Shown here: piece after piece, positions 17,878 to 31,583 of the stretch | How the letters are laid out: every line of letters begins with the position of its first letter | Position numbering within the stretch: the first letter of the stretch is position 1 | Assembly (NCBI GenBank): GCA_030340625.1 | Contig: JAOPHQ010005505.1 | Location: 1-64,000 of the forward strand | Direction: 5' to 3' | Length of the DNA: 64,000 nucleotides | Source of the DNA: Merluccius polli | Taxonomy: Eukaryota > Chordata > Actinopteri > Gadiformes > Merlucciidae | Program-made: the position numbers and the translations under genes | Notes under the pieces: generated by a model | What the model was told of the DNA's origin: nothing | Databases searched by the model: none | Seen by the model: the letters and a program-made list of their open reading frames with translations, nothing else

Positions 17878-20800
17878 GGAGCATAAATGCTTTATGCTTT
17901 TTCAGGTTAGTCTGTTTTGGTCCACAGTGAGATTCCTGTGGCTGGTCATTTGGCATATGCCTTGAGCACAACTAAGACAAAATGTGAAATATAATACGCT
18001 GCTCTTGGCTTCGCCTTGAATTGTTGCACTAACAATGAGGCTGTTAACAGGATGGACAGGAGACCTCACCATTCTTGGCAGTCATGGGCATGATCAACTC
18101 CTTAATAGGCTAAGGCTTTATAACAGGCAAAGGCAGGCTTTTAGATATTTCTAAAGGAGCACACAAAATAAAGCGTCTTATACTGTTGAGCACACAAAAT
18201 AAAAGGTCTTATATTTTATGGCCTATAGTACTCTTTAATCAAGCTTAAACTTATTGTTATTACAAATAAAGGTCACCATTTTAAATACTTGTGTCTCACT
18301 TGTTACTTGTACATATTGTCTTGCATAATTGTGTTCCTGTATGAGAATATCTCTGAAATGCCTATTGTTTTATGCTACTATCATTTTCATCAAAATTATA
18401 TTATTTTATTATTTGTTTTCACCAAAACAGTTGCAATATTCTCATGGCATTGCATTGCAGTTGTAACACACTCACATCCTATATCTTATTGTTTAGGACT
18501 CTGCCGACTAAATGGCGGATATTCCTTACGGACATCTGGGAAACAAAGTGAGCCGAGATAGTGGGTACTGTGTGTGATCACAAAGTGTCTGCCTTATTCA
18601 GGTCGTTGGAACATAGATACAGAATCAAAAACAAGTAAGGAGCGTATGTGGTGACCCTGTCCAGAATCACGTGCTCAGCACCCCCTCCAGAAAACAATGT
18701 TACTGAGTACTAGCTGAAGCAGGCACAAGGCCTACACAAGATATACAAGTTTATACAGTTCATACTGAGTGGGGGAAGGGACATATTTCCTTGGGCTGGA
18801 GAAACCTTACAGGCGTTTCAAAGATAACAGATAAGGCGGTCGCTCTGCCCTCGCACATTTAGTAAACATGAAGAATTGGTGCACAGTGAAGTGGACAGTT
18901 ACCAACGCACAAATATAATAAAGAATAATCCCAAGTTCATATTGACATACCATACACAACTCCTAACAGTTTGTCCCACCAGATTCCTTCTCCTTCTGCT
19001 CTTGGCACACCTCTCATCTTTCATCCAGAACCAAGCTGGGATCACACTCATCTGCTAAATCTCACCGCTTAAGATGACGTCGACATTTGATGGTTTTCTC
19101 CACTCCATGCATTCCATCCAGGACCCTATACCTATTTATCAGTAGGTATAGGCACTAAATCATGTCTTGTGCTTGTCTTCCTATGTGGATCGCTCCTCCT
19201 TTTATCGAAAGCCATGCTTGAGTCACACGTTGTCTCTATCTCCGCGAGACCCAGAGAGGCCTTGTGAAGCCTGGGGAGTGGTTTAGGAGTATCCCCCCTT
19301 CTTGTGACACCACAGGGATTAGACTAAGAAAAAGAAAAAAAATCTCTCAAGATGACAGGAAATGTGAATGGAGTTTCCAGATCAAATAGTGGGCTATTGG
19401 AGAAAGGGTTTGTGTATTGGGAGAAAGGGAAGTGTGGATGCAGGTGAGGAAGAGGAGGGCAAAGCGTCATTCACACCTACACGCCAAACCTCCTGCCTGC
19501 CTGTGGGAGATACTGTGCAAAGGAAAGGAGCGAGCACACATCCTCAGGCATTCACTCGGCCAGCCTCCCCTGTGCATTTTCACAGGGTAGAAACCTCACT
19601 GTGAACATACACACATATGTGTACACACAAACATACACATATGTTACATGTACAGAAAATCAAACAGGCACAGATAGATAATCATATGCGCGTATGCACA
19701 TGATACACACATATTAGCATGCACACAAAGACATGCACACACACACACACACACACAATACACAGACACATTGTAAAGCTTCAATAGCCTTTCAACCACC
19801 GTCATTGAAAATAATACATAGATTTTTTTTTAAATTAATTTCAACAAATGTATTATACGTTTGCATCCAACGTTTTTGACTGAACAAAAGCTGATTTTTA
19901 TAATCAAATAATATCGGCAAAATGTATTCACACGTTTGCATCCATTTTTAAGCAGATTCATTTGTATACATATTTTATATATTTTTTTCTATTAGGCCTA
20001 GTTAATAATATGACTATTAACAATAGTCATTTATATTGATTGGTAATGTGAATCTTACAGGTTTTCGCGACCTCAATAGCGCATCCTTGTGGCAAATGTA
20101 TGAATTTATTTTCAAATGATTTAACTAATCCTAATATAGGACCCTATTATCCCCAACCCTATCATTATAGGCTCACATGGATCATGAATGGCGTCCTAAT
20201 GCAAGGAATGTGACCCGGACGGGTTTCGGTACATGGACACATCCGTAATGACTTTGGTATCGGTATTGTTGTCTTGTCATGTGACGGCTGCAGTCATATG
20301 ATCTTATGGCTAATGGTCGTATATCGTTAACTAAGATGCATGAGCTATGGGCCTACTTTGCTGGTATTTTGAACCTACTCAGGCAAAATGCACCCTTGGT
20401 CAGAATCACGTGGTAGGCTATTTAATCCATTACAATAGCCTACATTTCCCCAATGGCTCAAGAACAATAGGCCTATTCTGTTATTGAATTTCCTCAATCC
20501 CGTAAGATATTTGATAAATGCCCCATCGCCAGTATGTTGGGTTAACCCATATAGAATCGAATAGCAGTTAGGCCTAACCCTGAAAATAAAACCACGCCAC
20601 CGTGTTAATAATGAACACCAGACTTAAGTTGCCTTCCCTTTCCTGATTAACAACGACACAAACCAGCTCACCTGGATGGATGTCCAGGTGAGCGCAGTCT
20701 TGCATTGCCTCTGAAAACCTCCACTCTGCGTTATCCGGTGGTTTGATGTCTCCACCGGAAGGACAACACCAGCCACATTTGTCACCTTGAACATGTTACG

Positions 20801-21125
20801 TTGCCCCATGAGCAATACACTTCTTTATCCAGCTCTCCTTCTGCACGCCGCGGGAGGTAACGAGGTCTGGGGGGGGGGGGGGGGGGGGGGAGGATATGGG
20901 GTAGACTGGGGCTCCTGGAAGCAGCTAAAGTGTCTTCTCATTATGAGGGCCACCTATAGGGGCCCACCGGCACGTTAGGGCCAAGCGTGTCCCGTCTAGC
21001 GCAAACGCGCCCATTAAGCGGCTGTATGGGGATCAAACGCGCACCCATTAGCCCGGCCGTCCGATGACATGGGAGCGGCACATCAAAGTCTCAATAAAGG
21101 ACAGCCGTGATGGGGGTCTTTTTTT
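17401..21125. other. intergenic between aldh3a2 and sebox
   Basis: The two genes are divergent here. The stretch holds a long TG microsatellite (17745-17874), CA runs near 19735-19757, a small hairpin built on CTCACCTGGA (20667-20692) and a poly-G run (20869-20890). I see no exon, RNA gene or recognisable transposon; promoters of both genes must lie at its two ends. Confidence 0.6.
17745..17874. repeat. long TG/TGCG microsatellite
   Basis: About 130 bp of TG repeat with occasional CG interruptions, upstream of aldh3a2. Confidence 0.95.
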
Positions 21126-21178
21126 GGGGGGGGGGGGGGGGGGGGGGGGGGGCTGTCATGGGGAAATAGGCCTATAAA
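21126..21178 (+). promoter_or_regulatory. sebox: candidate sebox core promoter: G27 run and TATA box
   Basis: A 27-base G run (21126-21152) is followed 20 bp later by CCTATAAAGC (TATAAA 21173-21178), about 100 bp upstream of the sebox ATG. Spacing fits a TATA-driven start at about 21205. Inference from sequence only. Confidence 0.45.
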
Positions 21179-21280
21179 GCATTTAGCCCACCCCAAAACA
21201 TAATCCAGGGAGGCTCCGAGGACAGAGGGTGAACACACACTGTCCCCAAACACTGAGCATCCATACAGCCCACACCGGGA

Positions 21281-22531
21281 ATGATGGCCTTCAATTTGGA
21301 TTATGTGGCAGACAATGTGTCCCATATTAACCAGTTCTTCTCGGGACATTACTGGTCATGTTTGGATATGAACAACGACTATGATTTGAGCAGAGGTGAG
21401 AACTTAATTTTCCTAGTCCTAGGCTATATGATAAAAGACCTAGTCGGTGTTACGTTGTTGCATTGGCTTGAATTGTGTCTCTTTTGCACTTTGCGGTCTT
21501 GTTTTATATTATCGGCCACGCAATGTCACAGGTTGACTTATTGAGACTAATATCTATATCATATTCAACTCTTTTTTTTTCTCCCCACACCATAAATAGC
21601 AACCATGGACACTTCCCACCGGATGCAAGCGGGCCACCAGAGACGTCGCAAGCGCACCACCTTCAGCAAGGCCCAGCTGGGCCAGCTGGAGCGGGCCTTC
21701 TCCCAGAACCAGTACCCGGACTGCCAGGTGAAGAGGAGCCTCTCCTCGCTCACGGGACTCCCGGAGTCCAAGATCCAGGTACGCAACGCCCTCTCGTCCC
21801 CTTTCCATGTTGTCCATAACATTGAGTCACTTATTTACCATAGGATCACAAAAAAAAAATCAGCAGTCACATGTTTCCTGTATCCCCCACAGGTGTGGTT
21901 TCAAAACCGAAGGGCGCGCTATTTTAAAAGCAAGAAAACGACGTCGGCCGCGATGAAGTCTGCGCCTGAACGTTTCCAGTCGCGCCACCCTCACACACCG
22001 CCACCACCAGCGGCCATGTGTGGCACCTCCCTGCCCCACCCGTCCCCATACCCATACCCGTCCCCATACCCGTCCCCATACCCGTCCCCCGCCGCGCACG
22101 GCCTCACACCCAGCCGCATGCTGTCTCCGGGTTTACCGGAGTCCGCCAAGCTGTCCCGCGCGCAGGACGCCGCGGCCGGACGCGCCTTGTTCCGCGTTGG
22201 CGGCGGCTGGGCGGAAAACCCGGAGTTCACGGGACCGCTGGGCGGCACCGATGTGTTTCCGTGCGACCCGGCCTCGGACGTGCTCTTATCCCTCGCTTTC
22301 CTCGGGGACGCCCGCCGCGGATCGCGACCCGCGGGGAGCCGATGCGGTACCGGGAGCGGTTCGGTGCAGACCGGCACGTCCGGCCGCGATGGTTACGAGG
22401 ACGCGCTGTTGGCCGGAATCGGCGGCGAAACCCTGGACGATTTATCGGAAGTGTCTTTCCAGAACATTGGGGAATGCAACCTTTCAGATTTGGACATTTC
22501 GGAGGCAATGATTGATTATCTTTTGGGGTAA
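21281..22531 (+). CDS. sebox: SEBOX/mezzo paired-like homeobox protein
   Basis: DNA-binding transcription factor; zebrafish sebox (mezzo) is a Nodal-responsive gene of mesendoderm. Exons 21281-21395, 21600-21778, 21893-22531; 933 nt, 310 aa, GT-AG introns in phases 1 and 0. The homeodomain spans about residues 53-112: RRRKRTTFSKAQLGQLERAF, then KIQVWFQNRRAR with glutamine at homeodomain position 50, as in paired-like factors without a paired box. After it come a histidine/proline stretch, a PYPSPYPSPYPS repeat and a GC-rich linker, then an acidic end (DDLSEVSF, DLDISEAM) that may be an activation domain. Identity rests on the homeodomain and its position beside vitronectin. Intron 2 (114 nt) is stop-free and in frame. 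The first of two adjacent ATGs was chosen. Confidence 0.9.
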
Positions 22532-22704
22532 CGGAACTTTTTCCACCATCTAGTTTATTTGAAGCAGGCTAGTTGGCGTGGCCTATTTATATACGAAGAG
22601 AGACACACTTTAATTAAGATATATAATGAAAACATATTTTTATCCATGAATTCGGATTTTGCTGAGCTGAACACTGGAACTGTAACTATTGCGAAATATT
22701 TGAA

Positions 22705-23633
<929 letters not shown>

Positions 23634-24681
23634 TTAGTATGTCATTATCTTGTCTCTGACACCTGAAGAGTCTGTAGAGGTGGGGGAAGAGTCTTCACAG
23701 CCCAGCCAGTATTTTGCAATGGATCGTGGGTAACGGGGGGTGACGCGGTCCACTCGTTTGCTCTCCAGATTCACCCTGTAGTATTTATCTGGCAAGTGGA
23801 AAAGATGGTTTTAGCTAAACTCATACACAATTATCACAATCGAGATATAGTGCTAAGGATAGACCTGGGCAGTGTGGTTCCACTCCGATTCCCCCCATGT
23901 TAGACCCCAATTAAAAATCAGTATCTACGGCCAAACCATATCAGGTGATTCAAAATCATTTTCTACTGTTACAACCAACACATGTAAATGTTTTACCTTA
24001 ATTGCTGTGAACATATAATTTCTATCATAACTTTTGGTCGTTTCCATGATATCTACGACATTAGCCTGGTCGATTCTCAACCAATCACGAGATAGCACAA
24101 CAATTGACATTTGCAAGTTCACAAAGTTGGGAAAGCGATACAAAGCAGAACAGATGCGGTTAGGTAACAGTCCGCCACTTGGTTTGGATGGTAGAACCAC
24201 TCAAACCAAGCTTTCTTGAAATCCCCCATTGTAAATTTCATAGGGTCTCGGAGTGACCAGGTGACTGCCCAGGTCTATAGGATGCTGAGATTGTGTTATG
24301 AATGCAGGGGGAGGGAGGCCTACCGCTCTTGAAGAAATACACATTCTGAACGGGCACATGGATGCTCGCCAGCCCTGGGAGTGTGTCCGTGGCCACGTCA
24401 TCGTCGCTACCATAGTCATCACCATAGTCGTCACCATAGTCGAAGATGTCCATCAAAAAGTATAGGGTTGAGCGGCTTTTACGACCTCTCTGGCGACGCC
24501 CCTTGCCCCGCCGCTTGCTATGGACCCTGCGCCCCCCTGATGGGCAGGCCTTGGGAGGCGTGGGCGTGGCCTTGGGGCTGAGATAGAGCCGGCCCACCAT
24601 GGTGGCGTCTACCGGGGGCTTGATGCCCAGCCAGTCCCCACTGATCAGACGAGAGCCCCTCTTGTTCTGTCCCTGGACTAA

Positions 24682-24744
<63 letters not shown>

Positions 24745-24850
24745 GACAGAGGAAATGTTGGTAGGAAAGTGAGATGTGAGGGGAAGTGACACATATGCAA
24801 GTAATATATATATATATTACCAAACTCACTAACACATACACACACACAAA

Positions 24851-24894
<44 letters not shown>

Positions 24895-24905
24895 ACTGAC
24901 CAACA

Positions 24906-24941
<36 letters not shown>

Positions 24942-26567
24942 TACATACATACAGGGACCCCTAAACAGCTGTGTGAACAGATCCTCCAATAGCTGGTCGT
25001 GGTAGAGGTCGGTGTAGTGTGTGAACATCACGGATGGGGACAATTGAGTCATGGCCACACACTCCTCGTGACTGGGCTGGTTTTTAAACTCATACAGGTA
25101 ATACTGGTCGCCTGACCGACAAAACAGAAAAGAATAACATGTTAATTGTCAAGTGGCAATTAACTAACCCTAACCCACAGTAAACTTTACAAATGTAGAC
25201 TTCATCATTTGTCTTTGATAAGGAGGTCATTCCAGCATTCTTTTTTCTTTCCACTTGTAAACAATTTGTGACTGGTAGTGAATCTGTTTTATATTTCCCC
25301 CCCCAAAAAAAATGAGTTGACAAGCAGTATGATGAGTATCTCACAACAGCCGAGGGCTGATAGTGTTTCAAGGATAGATAGAAAAAGACAGGTGTAACTG
25401 GCACTATTTAAAATGCACTAGCACTATGTAATGCACTATGCAGTTGGTCCTCACCATATAAGTAAACATTGTACTAAGAAGTTGATCCATCTTTGCACAT
25501 TTTTCTAAATATAATTTTTGCATGTGCCTCTTACCTTGGGATATGCAACATTTGCAATTTTGGACCAAACAGATAATACATGGCAAATATTTCAGTGATT
25601 TCTGCACACATACTGTGGTCACTTATTTTTTTAATTGTTTTAAATGTAGTTGAAATGTAGAGTCGTGGCCCTTTAAAGATTGATATTTTAGTAGTTATAT
25701 TCTGAAGCAGTGTTGGCTTTCTACTATTCCAGCCTGCAATGGTGAAGGGCTGGAGTTTCCCTCGCCACCGTACCTTTAAAGAAGTAGGCCTTCTCTCTCC
25801 CACTGAGACTCGGAGCTGGTATGGCAAACCCTGCATTAACATCATTGGGTATTCCCTCAAAGCCCACTGAAATGTTCCGAGGGTAGTCGTCATCCAAAAC
25901 ATCGCCCTCAAATCTCCAGTACTGATAACCCTTTAAGAAGTACCGCAACGCAAAGCAATGAGCTATTAGATATCCAGGCGGTACGACAGCTAACAGTAGT
26001 ACTGCTGCTGCTACTGTTACGACTACTTGTACTATTACTACTACTACTATCACTAATACTATCACTACTGCGACTATTATTACTATGAATAAAAACAAAC
26101 TACCAACCAAACTGCGAACATATTTGTCCAAAAGCTGTTTTTGTTCCTCCCAATTCTGTATATTGAATATTTGCCCATGTTCTTAAATATTGACTACAAT
26201 TTCTAAATGTATTTACCTCATCTTCTATTAGAATTGTACATATGAAATCATTTCTACATCCTTGCGACTCCAAAAAGCTGGGAAAATAGAACTATATGAG
26301 TTGGTGTATACGTTACCTTGAAGATGTAGGTTTTTCCTTGGCAGTTGATGCGTGTGAAAGCAGCGTCTATGGGACCCTGTATCCCCCAAACATCCTTGAT
26401 AAGCTTGGGGTATCCAGGCAGAACTGCACTCTCATCAAGTTCAAAGAAATATTCACCTGGGATTATAATTAAATATATGAGTAAAACATTTTTTAAGGCA
26501 GTTAGTTAATACGAACAGCCTTTAACAAAAATATATTTTTTGATTTGATTTGATGTATCTTTTTTTA

Positions 26568-26627
<60 letters not shown>

Positions 26628-27954
26628 CATATACATATATATATATATTTTTTACGAATACATTTAATAATAGTAATGCTGTGAAATAATCAAACATTAC
26701 TATGTCACTTGAATGAATTCATGAGTCCATGAGTTGTGGAAATGTACATAGCTAGTTATATATGAAAATGATTCATTGTCTTTAGACAGGATGCATATTA
26801 AATGGTAGGCTATATAAATACCAATTTGAAAACTACAGTGAAATGAGTGTGTGCTATAATTGAATACACACAACACACAGCACACAGAAATACAAAACCA
26901 ACCTCACCAGCACATTCTTCACACTTCTTCATACTTCCTGCTTCCACAAGGCTTACCTCTGAACGCGTAGATGGACCCGTTCTTCAGCTGTAGAAAGGCA
27001 TCGAATGGCCGCCCGCTACAAGGGACTGTGTCGGGGTCCGAGGTTGGGGTGGGCTCCCATGTGGTGGGGGTGGGCTTCCATGTGGTGGGGGTGGGCTCCC
27101 ATGTGGTGGGGGTGGGGGTGGGGAGGGTGGTGGTAACAGCAACATCCATGCTACTCACTGTTGAGACGACATCGTTCGTTGCATCAAAGGTATCCCCACG
27201 AGTGACTAGAGGAGGAAACGTTTGAGGTTAAAGGTCACATTGTAAATGTTGTTGTTGGTCTATAACGTTACTGCCAAATAAGTACATGGAGTTGGACGTC
27301 TGTCCGTATTGGTCAAATTGAGTTCCAGTTTCAGTGTATTTTAGTGTATTAGTTGTTCACATGTATTTATTTCATTTGGTTGTTCTAAAATGGGGAAATA
27401 TCAAATATGGTAAAGACCATTCAAAAACTGACTTTTATTTCGGCAGACAGTCTGGAAGTCATAACAGCAGCTTTTGTGGTAGACGCACATGGAGTCGCAT
27501 TGGCACCTCCGCTGTAAATTGAACATGCCACAGCGACCCACGCAGGACTCTGTGGAAAACATCAGCATGAAAGATTCACTGGTGCAACCGAAAAGCACTT
27601 TTTGGTACCACCACTGGACGGTGGTTATTCTTACTTCACATGTCTTACTCCACCTTCACTTCAACTTTGTTTGTGTGCACACCGGCTATGTGTGTATATT
27701 TTTGTTTGTGCACAAAAGTGTGTGTGTGTGTGTGTGTGTTTCACTCTAACCCATACAGCACATGAATAGATAGACTGCTAACAAATGAGACAGAACGTCA
27801 TGCTCTTCGAACTATGATGGGTTTACAGCAAGTGTAGAACAATCAACAAATAAAATAAAACCTCCAGGAGGAGGGGAGAATACTCACCTTCGGCTGCTAA
27901 TGCTGTGTTTAGCGCCAGAACAAATAGCATTGAGACCTGCACTGCCAGCTTCAT
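23634..27954 (-). CDS. vtn: vitronectin
   Basis: Secreted plasma and matrix adhesion glycoprotein, made mainly in liver, that binds integrins, PAI-1, heparin and the terminal complement complex. Exons (minus): 27954-27888, 27549-27433, 27205-26957, 26456-26317, 25930-25774, 25111-24959, 24677-24324, 23788-23634; 1392 nt, one frame, 463 aa (human 478). Signal peptide 1 to about 20. The somatomedin B domain, about 23-61, has all eight cysteines. An RGD integrin site is at 64-66. A Thr/Pro linker (WEPTPTTWKP-type repeats) follows. Hemopexin-type repeats run from CSGRPFDAF through INCQGKTYIF, GYQYWRF and YYLYEF. Residues 344-363 are a basic heparin-binding cluster, then an acidic DYGDDYGDD run and DKYYRVNL at the end. 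The exon 6 donor (GTCCCT) is weak but the only one keeping frame. vtna/vtnb not resolved. Confidence 0.95.
24683..24946. repeat. microsatellite cluster (GA)n, (ACAG)n, (TA)n, (CA)n
   Basis: In vtn intron 6: GA and about ten ACAG units (24683-24746), a TA run (24807-24819) and three CA blocks to 24937 followed by CATA. The intron is almost entirely simple repeat. Confidence 0.9.
26571..26648. repeat. (AT)n/(ATAC)n microsatellite
   Basis: About 40 bp of AT followed by ATACAT units, in vtn intron 3. Confidence 0.9.
27046..27128 (-). repeat. vtn: coding minisatellite in the vtn linker
   Basis: Three to four units of about 21 bp (minus strand ACCACATGGGAGCCCACCCC type) encode repeated TTW(E/K)PTP. 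In frame within exon 3, so unit gain or loss changes linker length without breaking the protein. Confidence 0.8.
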
Positions 27955-28882
27955 GTTTACCCACACCCTGGCCTCCTAAACATCCACAGAAAAAGAATGA
28001 ATACAAAAATGTAATAATGGTATAATTATTTCCCAGCAATTCAGTCCTGTGTCCTCTGGCTGGTGGTTCACTCCTCAATATGAAACTGAAGTGACTGATC
28101 GTGTCGTGTTAGACGTATCCATAAATATTGACTAAAAGTCATTGACCCTGTGTTTATTTTGTGGTTTGCTCAAACCTCCAACCTTTGACTGCAAATCCCT
28201 GATCAATGGGTCACATCCAGAAACTATTCCTAATGTGAAAGACAAAAGACAATCTAAGACGTAACACTTATTCCAGAAATGAAATGGACGTGGCAAATTT
28301 AAGAATTCAGGTCTGTTTTTAATGAATATTGGTGGAGGGTAAATACAGACATTGCGTAACAAGGACAGTCGTTTTCCTGTATTGATTCATTTAGTTGAAA
28401 AACAACCCAAGGCAAACACTGTCTGCCAGAGTGCTCTAGCTGACCAGAGCCCAGTGGTTGGCCAAGAGAGTGAAAGAAAGCAATTGGTTCATACATTTCA
28501 AAACATATTTTCACACTTTGCTTCATTATTACAGAATGCGAATACATGAAGACTCCTAGAATTCAGCACCATGGAAAGTGATGCGGAACCTGTTTTCAAA
28601 GCCACGCCACCAGGGGGGGATATTGAGTTACCGAATCCGCCTTCTTCAAATTATTGACAAATGACAGATATCCATCGCACAGTTTCTCCTTTATTCATAC
28701 GTATGCTATTAATAGCCGAAACCTGCCCCTACAATAAAATAATGACGGGGTATTTTATAATCCGATTTATAACATGGAAAATCGTCCGCGATGATAGCAG
28801 CGGTTGACATTTGAACTGTTGAGCTGTAGTAGGCCTACCATAGAGATTAGTCCACAACAGCACTATACCTAAACTGCTCATA
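27955..28882. other. 5' flank of vtn, no gene seen
   Basis: Presumed promoter region of vtn (minus strand). I see no clear TATA box and no exon; liver-factor sites were not resolved. Confidence 0.5.
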
Positions 28883-28884
28883 GA

Positions 28885-29045
28885 TATAGGGCTTGTACAT
28901 CACAATGCATAATGGGATATTTTGTTAGCATACTCCGCCATATTGAAAGGACTCAACAGCGTTGTAGTCGTCAAATCCTAAATCAATGTAAATATACTGT
29001 AACCTAGGCGAATGATAACTTTATTTTGCCATGTCTCGCATGAGA
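28885..29045 (+). repeat. dispersed repeat, copy C
   Basis: Begins TATAGGGCTTGTACATCACA and continues through AATCCTAAATCAATGTAAA and ACTGTAACCTAGGC. Closely matches 33269-33430 in the same orientation. Confidence 0.75.
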
Positions 29046-30039
29046 AGTACAAGCCATGTACGAGCCATAATAGTCCTTAATTATTAGGTTGGCTATCTTT
29101 TTTTCCCATAAGCGAATGCAGACGCTACCTTCTTGATATTATTTTTTTCACTCTTTGCTCGTTTGCGCGCACATGACGAGTCACTTTTAATAAATATGTC
29201 ACACCATGTAGGCCTACCATACATTATGAACAGGAAAAAAGGCAGCTATAATTGGAAGACTGCACTGAAAAGTTAGATAAGATAAGATACGATTAGCCTT
29301 TATTGTCTCTCTTTATTGTCTTGTTCGAGAAAACACAGGTGACGCAGCAGCACAGCCTCTCCATACACACAATATTTCCGTACACTTTAACAAATTGACT
29401 GTATAATTTACAGTAAATACCTGGCAATAAAAGTTGCCAGTAAAGTATTGTAAAATTGCTGTTAATTACTTTAAAAAGGATTACAGTATATTACAGGATA
29501 ATTTTTACAGGTTTTTGTTGTATATAAATTACAGCAATTTGTTGTTTTGTTTTTTTAGAAAAACAACTATTAATTGTAATCTAGTATACAACATTATCTT
29601 GTATTCTATTCAAATTACAGAGGTTACCTGGCAACTAAAGTTGCCAGTAAATAGCTGTTAATACTTCACAATACAATATGTTGTTGTAGAATGTTTTTAC
29701 AGTTAATTTTTGTTTTTCACATTAGCAGCTTTGCAAAATATGCATATTGAATGAGACCAGGCTTGCTGTTACTCCAAATTTCATCAACATTGCATTAGAT
29801 TTTCTTCACCTGTTAAATACAACCAGAGTCAGAGCTGCAACAATACAACATTTTATTAAAAGTCAGTTTTTAGTTTTACAACATAACAACACAGCCTAAT
29901 TAAGCACAGACTGGAAACGAAACAGTTAGCTTTGTTTAAAAGTTAGAAAATCTGCCTACTAGAACCTTTAAATGTCACTTTTAACCTTTTCCTCTTTAAG
30001 AACAATGTCATATAGTGGGGAAGACAAGAATCCTCATCT

Positions 30040-30210
30040 TTTGTATGACTCACACTGACAGCCATTCAAAGTCCATTAATCGCCTGAGGAGAGAGGAGAC
30101 ATGAGGATTGACTGAGCTGTTCTTCTGCTCATGCACCTTCCCACTTCTTTGGCTGACCAGCTTTGCCGTCTTGGTGCCACTGGTGGGGTTGAGTCCAATG
30201 AAACATCTGA
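30040..30210 (-). pseudogene. possible transposon-derived exon
   Basis: The minus strand reads a strong acceptor (TGATTTCAG at about 30209) followed by an open frame of about 50 codons (FIGLNPTSGTKTAKL to RRLMDFEWLSV, stop near 30050). It looks exon-like, with no neighbouring exons recognised. Function unknown; it may belong to the surrounding mobile element. Confidence 0.25.
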
Positions 30211-30951
30211 AATCACATGAAAATAAACTCACATGAAAAAACAGCTGCTCCACAAGAAAGAGCAGAATATCAGGTTGTGCAAGACAAGCTAATAATTTGC
30301 CCATCCAATATGAACTACTGCAAAACATGAAAAAACTAAAATGTTAATATTTTTTTAAAATATTTTTTCATTATGATTTCAGTTGTGCTGTCCAGGCAAT
30401 CTGAACCAGGAAGTGGCTCTACAATGCAATGACTAATACAGTGGAAATGTCATAACAGTTAAAGGGATTGTTTGGAGTTCTTGTCACAAGATTGTATGAG
30501 TTACTGAGTACTAATATAGTTGCATCAATATAACCTCAGGCAGCAGGTACTCTGGTTTGAGATTTCCCGACTGGCCCAGGCTTGGAAGAACAACAATGGC
30601 ATCAAACAAAACACACCAACATAAAAATTTTAGTATTCACAACAGAATACAGCATATTTTGTGTATTTTGTATTTTGTGTATCTGCTTCCAGGTGCTCTT
30701 AGATCACTCCTTACATTGGAACTATTTTGTTTGTTTAAAATAGTCTGGATACGCACTGGAGCCTTTTTACATATCACACCACCGTGCAGGCCCCCTAGAG
30801 GCTCCAGTGCATAGTAGGGATGGGCAACGATCGTCGAATAGTCGAATAGGCGGAGTCAGGGAGAATATCGAATAATGAATGCGACTATCGTTATTTCCAC
30901 TACTAAAGAAACTCAAGAAAAAAAGAAAAGAAACAAGAACTAGAAAGGCAG

Positions 30952-31230
30952 ACGCTGGGTCCGCGGTTGGCGGGTCCGGTGCTGGGTCCGCGGCTGGCGG
31001 GTCCGGTGCTGGGTCCGCGGCTGGCGGGTCCAGTGCTGGGTCCGCGGCTGGCGGGTCCAGTGCTGGGTCCGCAGCCGGCTCCGCGGCCGGGCCGGCGGCT
31101 GAGTCCGCAGTCGGCTCCGCGGCCGGGTCGGCGGCTGAGTCCGCGGTCGCGTCCGCGGCTGAGTCCGCGGTCGGGTCCGCGGCTGGTGGGTCCGGTGCTG
31201 GGTCCGTGGCCGGGCCGGCGGCTGAGTCCT
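30952..31230. repeat. 27-bp GC-rich minisatellite
   Basis: Four near-identical 27-bp units (GCTGGGTCCGCGGCTGGCGG plus seven bases) followed by about 170 bp of shuffled sub-units (GCGGCTGAGTCC, GCGGCCGGGTC). Because the unit is a multiple of three and GC-rich, reading frames stay open on both strands; I do not regard them as genes. Confidence 0.85.
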
Positions 31231-31583
31231 GTCATTTTACAATATGTTACTGTAGGAAAATGCTGTCAGCTACTGTAATTATTTTCGACCCATGATGCAT
31301 TGCGGTGTACAGCTATACTTTGTAGAATGACAGAACAAGAAGTTACTGTAAAATTTTACTGTAGAAATTACAGCAATTTGTTACAGTGTATGTAAAATCA
31401 AACTACAGTTAACATTCATTAACACACACACAGATCCATATGCTAGAACATACACACAAAGAATATTAAAGATATAAAGATATTTCACATTCCCCCCAAT
31501 AAAGCTGGCCTAGACCATCCAGATCTCACAAGTTCACATTCTGTTGCTCTCTGGAAATCGGAGGTGTGACAACAATGGCGGCT

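Larger units (their letters stand above)
29390..31400. mobile_element. composite transposon-like region rich in ACAGTAA/TTACTGT motifs
   Basis: Both edges (29395-29720 and 31240-31400) are packed with TTACAGTAA-type sequence and GGCAACTAAAGTTGCCAG. The right edge ends in ACAGCAATTTGTTACAGTGT, and part of it recurs inverted near the left edge (ACAGCAATTTG at 29532). The interior holds a GC-rich minisatellite and a hAT-like GGGATGGGCAACGATCG edge (30820). Probably several nested DNA elements; exact ends unresolved. Confidence 0.45.

Noticed and set aside
20624..20815. 63-codon minus-strand frame upstream of sebox
   Set aside because: Short, no conserved motif, and overlaps a small inverted repeat.
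21991..22515. Large alternative frames over sebox exon 3 on both strands
   Set aside because: Shadows of a GC-rich coding exon; the sebox frame carries the homeodomain and splices correctly.
30879..31295. Ala/Gly/Ser-rich ORF open on both strands
   Set aside because: The frame is kept open by a 27-bp GC-rich minisatellite and has no non-repeat conserved part.
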